From contig CP070704.1 in assembly GCA_020349945.1 (NCBI GenBank), forward strand, positions 677,113-709,519: 32,407 nt of DNA, read 5' to 3'. Made by a program: the position numbers and the translations under genes. The notes beneath the pieces were generated by a model, which was not told where the DNA came from, did not search any database, and saw only the letters and a list, made by a program, of their open reading frames with translations. This document shows, piece by piece, positions 26,561 to 32,407 of this stretch; position 1 is the stretch's first letter; every line of letters begins with the position of its first letter. The stretch is from Deltaproteobacteria bacterium (GTDB lineage: Bacteria > Desulfobacterota > DSM-4660 > Desulfatiglandales > B25-G16).

Positions 26561-28258
26561 TCATTTATACGGCCATGACGCCCGGGCACTGGTCCCTGCT
26601 CCCCTTGTGGATTCGATAGAAAAAGATCCACCTGAATATTCAGTGCGCTCTTTCATGCTGGCAAGCCCCAATCCTGTTTTGGAACCTTCTGCTGAGTCTG
26701 TATCTTGCAGATTGAACCCTCGGCCGTTATCTTCGATGAGTAACTCTATGGTGCCTTCTGTTTTCTCCAGAGAAAGGCGCACAACGTCTGCCTGGCTGTG
26801 TTTGGCAATATTATTAAAGGCTTCCTGCAAGATTCGATAGATAACTGTCTTCAAGATGTCAGGCACTTCGCCCTCTTTTATGCTTATCTGTTTTTCGATT
26901 CGGATGCCTGAATAAATCGTCTGAAATTCCTTGCAAAACCAGGAGATAGTGACTAAAAGCCCTAGATCATCTAGGATGGACGGCCGCAAGTCTGTACAGA
27001 TTCTTCGGACATCTTCAATTCCGCCCTTAATCAAAGGAATGATGGACTCCAAGGCTTTGCCGCCTGCGGAGGCTGTACCTTTATCCAATCCATTAAGAGC
27101 ATACTCTATGCCGAATTTGATTGCACTCAAGGTTTGTCCAATGCCATCATGGAGCTCTTGCGCGATCCGTTTTCTCTCGTTTTCCTGGGCCTTCAGGAGC
27201 TGGGAAGACAGAAACCGGAGTTGCCTTTCCGATTCCTGAAGGGCCTCCTCACCTCGCTTGTGCTCGGTGATATCCAAAAAGGATGCCACGGTCTTCTTGG
27301 TTCCCGGAATCCTGGCAATAGTTCCAAAGATGTCTCTAACAGTCCCCTTTCTGTCAATGAATTTGTACTCATAATTCCTTGGAGCAGCATTCGGATCGGT
27401 TCTTTGGAAATTAAGAGACTCTTTTATTGTCTCTAAGTCATCTTTTTGGGCAATGAAGTCTGCCCACCTTTTCTTGCGTTCCACTTCGCCTTTGGAGTAG
27501 CCGGAGAGTTTCTCAAACTCCCTGTTTGCCAGCGATATGGTTGTGTCTTCATCGATTATGATCTTCGCGGTTCCCGTAGCTTCAAAAATCGTTCGGTATT
27601 TGACCTCTGACTCCCTGAGCGCGCCCTCCGCTTGCTTACGTTCTTCCTCCAGCTCTAAGCTATTTAGGGCGAAAGCGATGTCACCAGCAACCTGTTTGAA
27701 CAAGGCTCGCTCTTCGTCATCTGAGAGGAAATCTCTGGGGATAGAAACAGTTAACAGGCCGTAGAGCTTTCCACTGTATTCCAGCTGGACGGTCATCGCC
27801 CCCCTCCCACTATACATAGCTGACAGGGGACAATCAATGCAGGTAGAGAACGGATCTTTGGTTACCAAAACCTCCGATTGCGCCAATACTTTCCGGCCGC
27901 AATCGGTTAACTTGCCGTTCTTCATCCGTTCGGCCATGGGCAAGAAGTCCTTGCCCAAGCCGGCCTCAGCAGTTGTCACCAGCCTTCCGGATCCATCTAA
28001 CAGAGCAATCCAGGTGTTATAATAACCGCGAGTCTTGGTGAGTGTGTCGCAGGCCTCTTTAAGCAGTCTGTAGCGGTCCTTTTGTTTGGTGATGAGTTTG
28101 TTGATGTTTCGGATGGCACGCAGAACCGTACTGAGGTGTTCTATCCTCTCCTCTGCCCGCTTGCGCTCGGCCTCCAATTTTTCTAATTCATCTATCCGGT
28201 GACGGAGTGCCTCCAATTCCTCAAGAAGTTGCGCCTTGCTCTTTTTTGCCTCTTTCAT
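26561..28258 (-). CDS. Soluble histidine kinase with GAF and PAS domains (HisKA_3 type)
   Basis: The 565-residue kinase has an N-terminal coiled coil (~5-45), a GAF domain (~50-205), a PAS domain (~215-335), the HisKA_3 dimerisation helix with phosphoacceptor His370 (RIAQELHDGIGQTL) and a HATPase domain (~470-563: N box EAFNNIAKHS, G1 EDNGRGF, G2 GLGLASMKER). There is no membrane segment, so it senses a cytosolic signal. The GAF domain carries three cysteines, Cys120 in TDCGRK and Cys140/Cys143 in STCIDCPL, that could bind a metal or cluster or react to redox change. HisKA_3 kinases pair with NarL-type regulators, as with the convergent neighbour. The start at 28258 lies upstream of a charged coiled coil; it is the only ATG that includes it. 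Confidence 0.92.
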   Translation of the reverse strand: MKEAKKSKAQLLEELEALRHRIDELEKLEAERKRAEERIEHLSTVLRAIRNINKLITKQKDRYRLLKEACDTLTKTRGYYNTWIALLDGSGRLVTTAEAGLGKDFLPMAERMKNGKLTDCGRKVLAQSEVLVTKDPFSTCIDCPLSAMYSGRGAMTVQLEYSGKLYGLLTVSIPRDFLSDDEERALFKQVAGDIAFALNSLELEEERKQAEGALRESEVKYRTIFEATGTAKIIIDEDTTISLANREFEKLSGYSKGEVERKKRWADFIAQKDDLETIKESLNFQRTDPNAAPRNYEYKFIDRKGTVRDIFGTIARIPGTKKTVASFLDITEHKRGEEALQESERQLRFLSSQLLKAQENERKRIAQELHDGIGQTLSAIKFGIEYALNGLDKGTASAGGKALESIIPLIKGGIEDVRRICTDLRPSILDDLGLLVTISWFCKEFQTIYSGIRIEKQISIKEGEVPDILKTVIYRILQEAFNNIAKHSQADVVRLSLEKTEGTIELLIEDNGRGFNLQDTDSAEGSKTGLGLASMKERTEYSGGSFSIESTRGAGTSARASWPYK

Positions 28259-28520
28259 TTTGCGTATGTCAAAACACCCCTCAATAGTAGTGAGATCAAA
28301 CCCTGATTCTCACAAAAACGAGTTCAACTACTCACTGCAACGTAATCGAATCCGTACTTATGATGCTGTAGGACAATTTAAGCATTTTCTTGGATCATTA
28401 TCAAGCAGGACTTCAATGCGTCCCTGGAAAAGGGCTTGCCGTCTTGCCCCTTTTCGTGAGCGCCGTAGGGGCTGTGAAGCATTCGCAGGCAGAACGAGGG
28501 CAGTCCATAGATGGTAAAAA

Positions 28521-28563
28521 AGTCAAAAAATGGCTTGACTGTAAAAGTGGAATGTAATATAGG
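28521..28563 (+). promoter_or_regulatory. Promoter of cyclase gene 2 with an inverted repeat over the -35 box
   Basis: TTGACT (28535-28540) and TATAGG (28558-28563) are spaced 17 bp. The -35 box is the right arm of an inverted repeat AGTCAA-N8-TTGACT (28521-28526 with 28535-28540), a possible operator. The leader to the ATG at 28740 would be about 170 nt. Confidence 0.5.
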
Positions 28564-28595
28564 TCAGACGTGTCAAAGATCCTCATACCTTTTTA

Positions 28596-28614
28596 GGGGA
28601 AAGGGGGTGATGGA
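28596..28614 (+). promoter_or_regulatory. Leader motif shared with cyclase gene 3, extended SD-like
   Basis: GGGGAAAGGGGGTGATGGA occurs here and identically at 30800-30818 in the leader of cyclase 3. It resembles a full complement of the 16S rRNA 3' end and contains an ATG (28610) that opens a 28-codon frame ending at 28696. The true cyclase start is 130 bases further on. A leader peptide or ribosome-standby site is possible. Confidence 0.5.
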
Positions 28615-28739
28615 CTGCCAAAGGGAAAGGTTAACAGAAACGTTTTTTCCTTTGCAGAGAAAGGAGGTGGTGAAGCGGAATCCATCAGTACTTTGATTTA
28701 AGGTCGCAATGATTAAGCAAATGAAAGGAGGATAAGGAG

Positions 28740-30446
28740 ATGTTAAGAAGAACGAGACTAGTACTTCTGCTGGTCCTTTTTGCTGTCTTCTGCATGACCC
28801 CGCTTGCCTCGGCCGAGTACCGAGCGGTCAAGGCGGCTGATGTCGCTGATCTGAGCTGCCTCTTGAGCTCAAACTATCCTTGCTGGTGGCCGGGACTTCC
28901 CGAGTACCAGACCATCCAGTACCGGAAGATAGGACCAGCACCGTGGCGCTCGACCATGAGTATCATTGACGAGCATGTGGGCACCCATTTCGATGCACCG
29001 TGCCATTGGATCCCCGCTCTCTCAAGCGGCTTACCCCATGCCACGATTTATGGGGAGGTCACAGCGGAGAAGGTTCCCGTCTGGCAGTTTGCAGGCGAGG
29101 CCTGCGTGATTGATGTGTCTGATATCCTTGATCAGGCCCCCAATGGCAAGAGCCCGATTATTACCAAGGCTATGGTCCAGAAATGGGAAAGCAAGAACAG
29201 GAGCCTCGGCCCGGGGGATGTGGCGATCTTCCGGGGCGGATACGATGATAAGTACTACAAGCCTTTTCCAGAGGGGACAAGGCTTCTGGCTGAGCCCTTT
29301 GAGGGTAAGGCGCCTGTTTTCCCTGCTCCTGATGCAGCGTGCATTGAATACATCGTGAGCAAAGGGGTTTGGAATATCGCTATTGACAGCCCGAGCATGG
29401 GCCCTGCCCCTGGTGCCCCTGAGACCCACTTTGCGGGATTGGGAGCTGGAGCCATCTATACGGAAATGCTCATCAATTGCGGGGGGCTTCCTCCGACCGG
29501 CGCCTTTTTTATCTTTCTGCCCCCGAAGTTCGAGGGTGCAAGTGGTGGGCCTGGAAGGGCCCTGGCCATTACCAACAAGGCTCTGGCTGCAGACCTGATC
29601 AATGCCGCCAAGCAGCAGAAGATCGTGGAACTGTCGGTGATAGATGGACCCGGTTGGCCAGACTATTGGCCAGGCGCTGGCGTGGGGAACTATTCCTACA
29701 TGCATCTGGTAGCTCCATTTGCCAAGTACACCAGTGCGTTAGGCCCCTATTTCACGCAGACGCACATCTTCGACGCCCACATCGGAACCCATTTTGATCC
29801 ACCCGCTCATTTCCTGCCGGATCCCGGGTTCGACAATAACAAGTACGGTGACTGGACAAAGGGTGTGCTGAAGGATTTCGAGAAGAAATACGGAAAACGG
29901 GGGGAGAGCAACGTCTACTCTGCCGATTATCCCCTCCATCAGATGATGGGACCAGCACAGGTAGTGGATGTGACGCACCTGGTTGGTACGACTTCCCCTA
30001 AAGATTGGCCAAGAAGCCCAGCCATTACCGTGGCCGATATCAAGAAACACGAGGAGCTCTATGGGCCTATTCAAGCTGGAGATGTGGTTCTGTTCAAGTC
30101 TGGCTGGTCTGATATGTACTACAAGAAGGCCCCTAATCCGAACGGCGTGGCCAATGCCCTCAATGGGAAGATCGAGGGATGGCCTTCCCCCACCCCTGAG
30201 GCCGTGTTATATCTGGCCAAGAAGGGGGTCAAATGCGTGGGTTGTGACGGTGCTAGCATGGGGGCGGTCACCGGAAAAGAGGCTGTCCAGACCCACTGGG
30301 CCGGATTGACCCAGGGGATGAACTATGTGGAATTCTTAGTAAATCTGGGCACCCTTCCTGCAAAAGGCGCATTTTTTATCTGGGGACCCTTGAAGGAGGA
30401 AGGTGTCATTGGAGGCGTTGGAAGGGCGGTTGGTATTCTTCCCTGA
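28740..30446 (+). CDS. Exported tandem-domain cyclase-family (kynurenine formamidase-like) protein 2
   Basis: The 568-residue product has a signal peptide (1-25, cleavage at ASA-E) and two cyclase domains (~28-285 and ~290-568). Both metal motifs are intact: His79, Gly81, His83, Asp85, Pro87, His89 in the first (HVGTHFDAPCH), and His347, Gly349, His351, Asp353, Pro355, His357 in the second (HIGTHFDPPAH). It is therefore a covalent pseudo-dimer with two potentially active sites, acting in the periplasm. It is closer to cyclase 3 (shared YYKPFP segment, shared leader motif) than to cyclase 1. The SD AAAGGAGGATAAGGAG precedes the ATG and a good terminator follows. The reaction is probably hydrolysis of a cyclic amide or lactone, or of a formamide; the substrate is unknown. 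Confidence 0.87.
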   Translation: MLRRTRLVLLLVLFAVFCMTPLASAEYRAVKAADVADLSCLLSSNYPCWWPGLPEYQTIQYRKIGPAPWRSTMSIIDEHVGTHFDAPCHWIPALSSGLPHATIYGEVTAEKVPVWQFAGEACVIDVSDILDQAPNGKSPIITKAMVQKWESKNRSLGPGDVAIFRGGYDDKYYKPFPEGTRLLAEPFEGKAPVFPAPDAACIEYIVSKGVWNIAIDSPSMGPAPGAPETHFAGLGAGAIYTEMLINCGGLPPTGAFFIFLPPKFEGASGGPGRALAITNKALAADLINAAKQQKIVELSVIDGPGWPDYWPGAGVGNYSYMHLVAPFAKYTSALGPYFTQTHIFDAHIGTHFDPPAHFLPDPGFDNNKYGDWTKGVLKDFEKKYGKRGESNVYSADYPLHQMMGPAQVVDVTHLVGTTSPKDWPRSPAITVADIKKHEELYGPIQAGDVVLFKSGWSDMYYKKAPNPNGVANALNGKIEGWPSPTPEAVLYLAKKGVKCVGCDGASMGAVTGKEAVQTHWAGLTQGMNYVEFLVNLGTLPAKGAFFIWGPLKEEGVIGGVGRAVGILP

Positions 30447-30479
30447 GTCTCCAAGGCTAAGAACTGATTAGTTCACTTG

Positions 30480-30512
30480 AAGGGAGGCGCTCTGAGCGGC
30501 CTCCCTTCTTTG
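30480..30512 (+). terminator. Rho-independent terminator of cyclase gene 2
   Basis: AAGGGAGGC (30480-30488) pairs with GCCTCCCTT (30499-30507) and is followed by the T-rich CTTTG. It lies 33 bp after the stop codon, so cyclase 3 must have its own promoter. Confidence 0.8.
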
Positions 30513-30657
30513 TGTCCCAAATCCCCTCCATAGAGCAACCAATAGAGTCAACCATCTTCTTCTAAACAGCCTTCAATTGCCCCTTCAAGGATAACGGATT
30601 CCTCAGTTCCCGTAGTGCCCTGGCTATGCACCTTTTGGTCTACATACCAGTCCATCC

Positions 30658-30705
30658 ACAAAATACAGTATTGTTTGCCAAAAAATACAGGATTCACCCT
30701 ATTTA
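30658..30705 (+). promoter_or_regulatory. Copy C of the conserved 22-bp direct-repeat element (probable promoter of cyclase gene 3)
   Basis: In the gene direction two boxes AAATACAGTA (TACAGTA at 30664-30670) and AAAAATACAGGA (TACAGGA at 30686-30692) are 22 bp apart, followed by TTCACCC and TATTTA (30700-30705), a possible -10. The arrangement fits an activator bound as tandem dimers overlapping -35. Copy B has the same spacing and near-identical sequence from the second box to TATTTA. Leader length to the ATG is ~190 nt. Confidence 0.7.
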
Positions 30706-30799
30706 CCTCCCTCAGGCTTCTATTATAGGCATACCTTGGTGTCACAGCCTTTGGCCATTACAAAGTAATTGAAGATCATCAAACCTAGTACCTAATCTG

Positions 30800-30818
30800 G
30801 GGGAAAGGGGGTGATGGA
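30800..30818 (+). promoter_or_regulatory. Leader motif shared with cyclase gene 2
   Basis: This is the same 19 bases as at 28596-28614. The enclosed ATG (30814) opens only a 7-codon frame (M-E-R-Q-D-L-Q, stop at 30837), starting like the 28-codon frame of the other copy (M-D-C-Q). The true cyclase 3 SD is at ~30889. Confidence 0.5.
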
Positions 30819-30902
30819 ACGTCAAGATTTGCAGTAGGCAGGTTTGAGGGTCCTTTCATGCCCGCGGATTTATTTCCATAATTTGAAAAAGGAGGAGAGA
30901 TC

Positions 30903-31811
30903 ATGAGCAAGAAGAAAGTCATGGGTTTGTTCTTAGCCCTTGCGCTGGTTGGGGTGTTCGCCTCGATAGCCTGCGCTGCCCCTGCGGACGAGATTGCACG
31001 GTTGGCGACCAAGGGGAAGGTCATTGACCTGAGAATGACAAATGACCCCAACTATCCGTGCTTCTGGGGTGGTTCCCAGACGCCCCCTTTTATGGTCTGG
31101 ACCAATGCCTATATCGACGATCCGAAAGTCAGGCCCGATAGGAATGTCTGGTACAGCAATACCCTGACATTCGACGAGCATCTCGGCACCCACTTCGATG
31201 CGCCCAGCCACTTCATCCCGAAGCAGGCTACTGGCTTTAGTGTCGCCGATGTTGTAACCTCAAAAATAGATCCAAAGTGGGGCGAGGTTGACTGCGACGA
31301 GTGCTTAGCTGAGTGGTTTATAGGCCCTGCAAAGGTCATCGATTGCACGGATCTGATCGGCAAGGCCGACAAGGGTAAGAGCCCATTGATCACCGTCGAT
31401 TTCGTTAAGGACTGGGAGTCCAGGTACGGGAAGATTGAGCCCGGTGATGTGGTGGTATTCTACACAAGCTACTGCCCGAGGTACTACAAGCCATTCCCGG
31501 CTGGCAATCGTATGGTCTACGATGTGATCGAGAAGGGCACGGCCGTTGGCTGGCCTGGACCTGCACCTGAGACCGCTGCGTATCTCGCCGACAAGGGTGT
31601 CAAATGCTTGGCAGGCGATATCCCGAGCATGGGTCCGTGGCAGGTGATCAGGAATACCCACGTGGCAGGCCTCGGCAGGGGTATGGTCTATGTGGAGCAG
31701 CTTATGAACCTGGATAAGCTCCCCCCCACGGGCGCCTATTTCATCTTCATACCCGTGAAGACGGCGGGCGTTAGCGGCGGCCCTGGCGGGGCAATAGCGA
31801 TCATCCCGTGA
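30903..31811 (+). CDS. Exported single-domain cyclase-family (kynurenine formamidase-like) protein 3
   Basis: The 302-residue product has a signal peptide (1-25, cleavage near ACA-AP; the Cys is not in a good lipobox) and one cyclase domain. The metal motif is complete: His93, Gly95, His97, Asp99, Pro101, His103 (HLGTHFDAPSH). Extra cysteines occur (e.g. CDEC near 122-125). Sequence blocks shared with protein 2 (YYKPFP, PSMGP, GGPG near the C-terminus) show they are paralogues. Typical superfamily enzymes of this size are homodimers, matching one half of proteins 1 and 2. SD AAGGAGGAG precedes the ATG, element C lies upstream and a strong terminator downstream. Expected location is the periplasm. 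Confidence 0.88.
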   Translation: MSKKKVMGLFLALALVGVFASIACAAPADEIARLATKGKVIDLRMTNDPNYPCFWGGSQTPPFMVWTNAYIDDPKVRPDRNVWYSNTLTFDEHLGTHFDAPSHFIPKQATGFSVADVVTSKIDPKWGEVDCDECLAEWFIGPAKVIDCTDLIGKADKGKSPLITVDFVKDWESRYGKIEPGDVVVFYTSYCPRYYKPFPAGNRMVYDVIEKGTAVGWPGPAPETAAYLADKGVKCLAGDIPSMGPWQVIRNTHVAGLGRGMVYVEQLMNLDKLPPTGAYFIFIPVKTAGVSGGPGGAIAIIP

Positions 31812-31846
31812 TGGTCTAGGTTTTTCAGCAGTCTTGTTTGAAAGGG

Positions 31847-31879
31847 AGAGGTTCAGGCGTCCTGCCTGGACCTCTTTTT
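31847..31879 (+). terminator. Rho-independent terminator of cyclase gene 3
   Basis: AGAGGTTCAGGC (31847-31858) pairs with GCCTGGACCTCT (31864-31875) with one G-T pair and a 5-nt loop, then a T run. It is 35 bp after the stop codon. Confidence 0.9.
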
Positions 31880-32082
31880 GTGCATAGAGTTCTACCCACC
31901 TCTTTTCACCCGACCTCCTTGTCTCGGTCAAATAACCAATGTTATCTCTCTTTCCAGTCTGTCGGACGTACAAATGCAGGTGCACGTGCTCAGTCAAAAA
32001 CAATAGAGCCCTCGGCGTAAACGGCCAGGAAGTGTGATGATGATGTACTTCTCCTTCTTATTCGACAGGTTGGAAACAAATC

Positions 32083-32110
32083 TTGACAAGGGCGGGGAGG
32101 ATGATATAAG
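32083..32110 (+). promoter_or_regulatory. Sigma70-type promoter of the RraA-like gene
   Basis: A perfect TTGACA (32083-32088) and TATAAG (32105-32110, 5/6) are spaced 16 bp, about 60 bp before the ATG. It is the strongest-looking promoter in the right half of the window. Confidence 0.7.
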
Positions 32111-32169
32111 TAACCTATTTATCTGGTAATTCTTATTAGTTCACCCCATAATAAAAGGAGGTAGGAACT

Positions 32170-32407
32170 ATGAAAAGGCTCTTGGTTGCATTAATGGCCT
32201 TAGGCCTCGTGGCCTTATGGGCTTCCGCACCAGTGACAGGAAAGGCCGAGGAAGCTGGTCTCTCTTTAACGCAATTGGTAGAGGGATTCAAAAAGACAAC
32301 CGTAGCCTCTGTCTCCGATGCAGTAGATCAGGTCACCGGCCAACGTGGTTTCATGTATCATGACATGCGCCCCCTGTTCAAGGCAAAGGTGGTTGGGCCG
32401 GCGGTAA
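32170..32407 (+). CDS. Exported RraA-like protein (partial, cut by the window edge)
   Basis: The 79 visible residues comprise a signal peptide (1-~25, cleavage near GKA-EE) and the beginning of an RraA-family domain: VSDAVDQ at ~47-53 and MRPLFKAKVVGPAV at the edge, matching the conserved 'sDA.d...rPl....vvGpA' start. The RraA fold is shared by the RNase E inhibitor RraA and by 4-hydroxy-4-methyl-2-oxoglutarate aldolase-type enzymes, both normally cytosolic. Export makes an RNase E role impossible and points to a periplasmic enzyme working beside the exported cyclase proteins. SD AAAGGAGG precedes the ATG. The active-site part lies beyond the window. Confidence 0.75.
   Translation, partial: MKRLLVALMALGLVALWASAPVTGKAEEAGLSLTQLVEGFKKTTVASVSDAVDQVTGQRGFMYHDMRPLFKAKVVGPAV

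Larger units (their letters stand above)
28259..28739. other. Divergent region between the histidine kinase and cyclase gene 2
   Basis: The region spans 481 bases without a recognisable protein gene. From left to right it has an 8-bp stem-loop GAAAAGGG/CCCTTTTC (28427-28434 with 28448-28455), a promoter with an overlapping inverted repeat (28521-28563), and a leader with two extended ribosome-binding-like sites (28596-28614 and ~28660-28672) before the true SD at ~28724. No copy of the 22-bp direct-repeat element is seen here. Confidence 0.6.
30447..30902. other. Region between cyclase genes 2 and 3
   Basis: This 456-base region contains the terminator of cyclase 2 (30480-30512), element C (30658-30704) and the leader of cyclase 3 with the GGGGAAAGGGGGTGATGGA motif (30800-30818). 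A small hairpin ATTAC/GTAAT (30757-30769) lies in the leader. The 65-codon minus-strand frame at 30548-30745 overlaps element C and is not taken as a gene. Confidence 0.6.
31812..32169. other. Region between cyclase gene 3 and the RraA-like gene
   Basis: This 358-base region holds the cyclase 3 terminator and the promoter of the next gene. An 8-bp palindrome GCACGTGC lies near 31982. No copy of the direct-repeat element and no further gene is seen. Confidence 0.55.

Noticed and set aside
23474..30705. LexA/SOS boxes (TACTGTAT-like sequences)
   Set aside because: The TACTGTAT strings in copies A and C are half-sites only; the repeats are direct, 22 bp apart, and no inverted CTGT-N8-ACAG arrangement is present.
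23474..30705. Sigma54 promoters for the cyclase genes
   Set aside because: No GG-N10-GC pattern with TGGCAC/TTGCA boxes was found near the elements, and the neighbouring regulator lacks an AAA+ domain.

Overview
The window looks like a chromosomal segment of a Gram-negative anaerobe of the Desulfobacterota (deltaproteobacterial) type. This placement is an inference from gene content: an HflK/HflC pair, a Lon-like protease of the AAA_32 family, a fadN-fadA-fadE beta-oxidation operon, an acidic coiled-coil protein in front of valS, and several exported proteins with Sec signal peptides. No taxonomic search could be run. By eye, base composition rises from AT-rich (rsmE and the Lon-like gene) through intermediate (fad, valS) to clearly GC-rich (the hfl cluster).

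Layout. Positions 1-350 are the end of an rRNA operon (23S 3' end, 5S, terminator). A housekeeping stretch follows: rsmE (-), a gap with a decayed-looking coding fragment, tRNA-Leu(CAA) (-) and a Lon-related protease (-). From 4.7 to 10.3 kb is a three-gene fatty-acid beta-oxidation operon (fadN, fadA, fadE) with a FadR-like palindrome in front and a terminator behind. An acidic repeat protein and valS fill 10.5-14.1 kb. From 14.4 to 18.0 kb is a probable operon of a queuosine-salvage glycosidase, tgt, ybaK and an EamA transporter. A lipid kinase gene faces it. From 19.3 to 23.1 kb, on the minus strand, is a cluster of three SPFH proteins whose first member fuses a cation-diffusion-facilitator membrane domain to an HflK domain.

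From about 23.4 kb to the right edge is the most unusual part: three exported proteins of the cyclase / kynurenine formamidase / isatin hydrolase metalloenzyme superfamily (two with tandem cyclase domains), an exported RraA-like protein cut by the window edge, and a two-component system (NarL-type regulator and a soluble GAF-PAS histidine kinase) in the middle. A conserved ~47-bp element with two direct repeats 22 bp apart occurs three times here: upstream of two of the cyclase genes and once far upstream of the CDF-HflK gene. I infer a regulon in which the two-component system controls periplasmic cyclase-family enzymes, perhaps with the HflK-type proteins. Substrate and signal are not visible from sequence.
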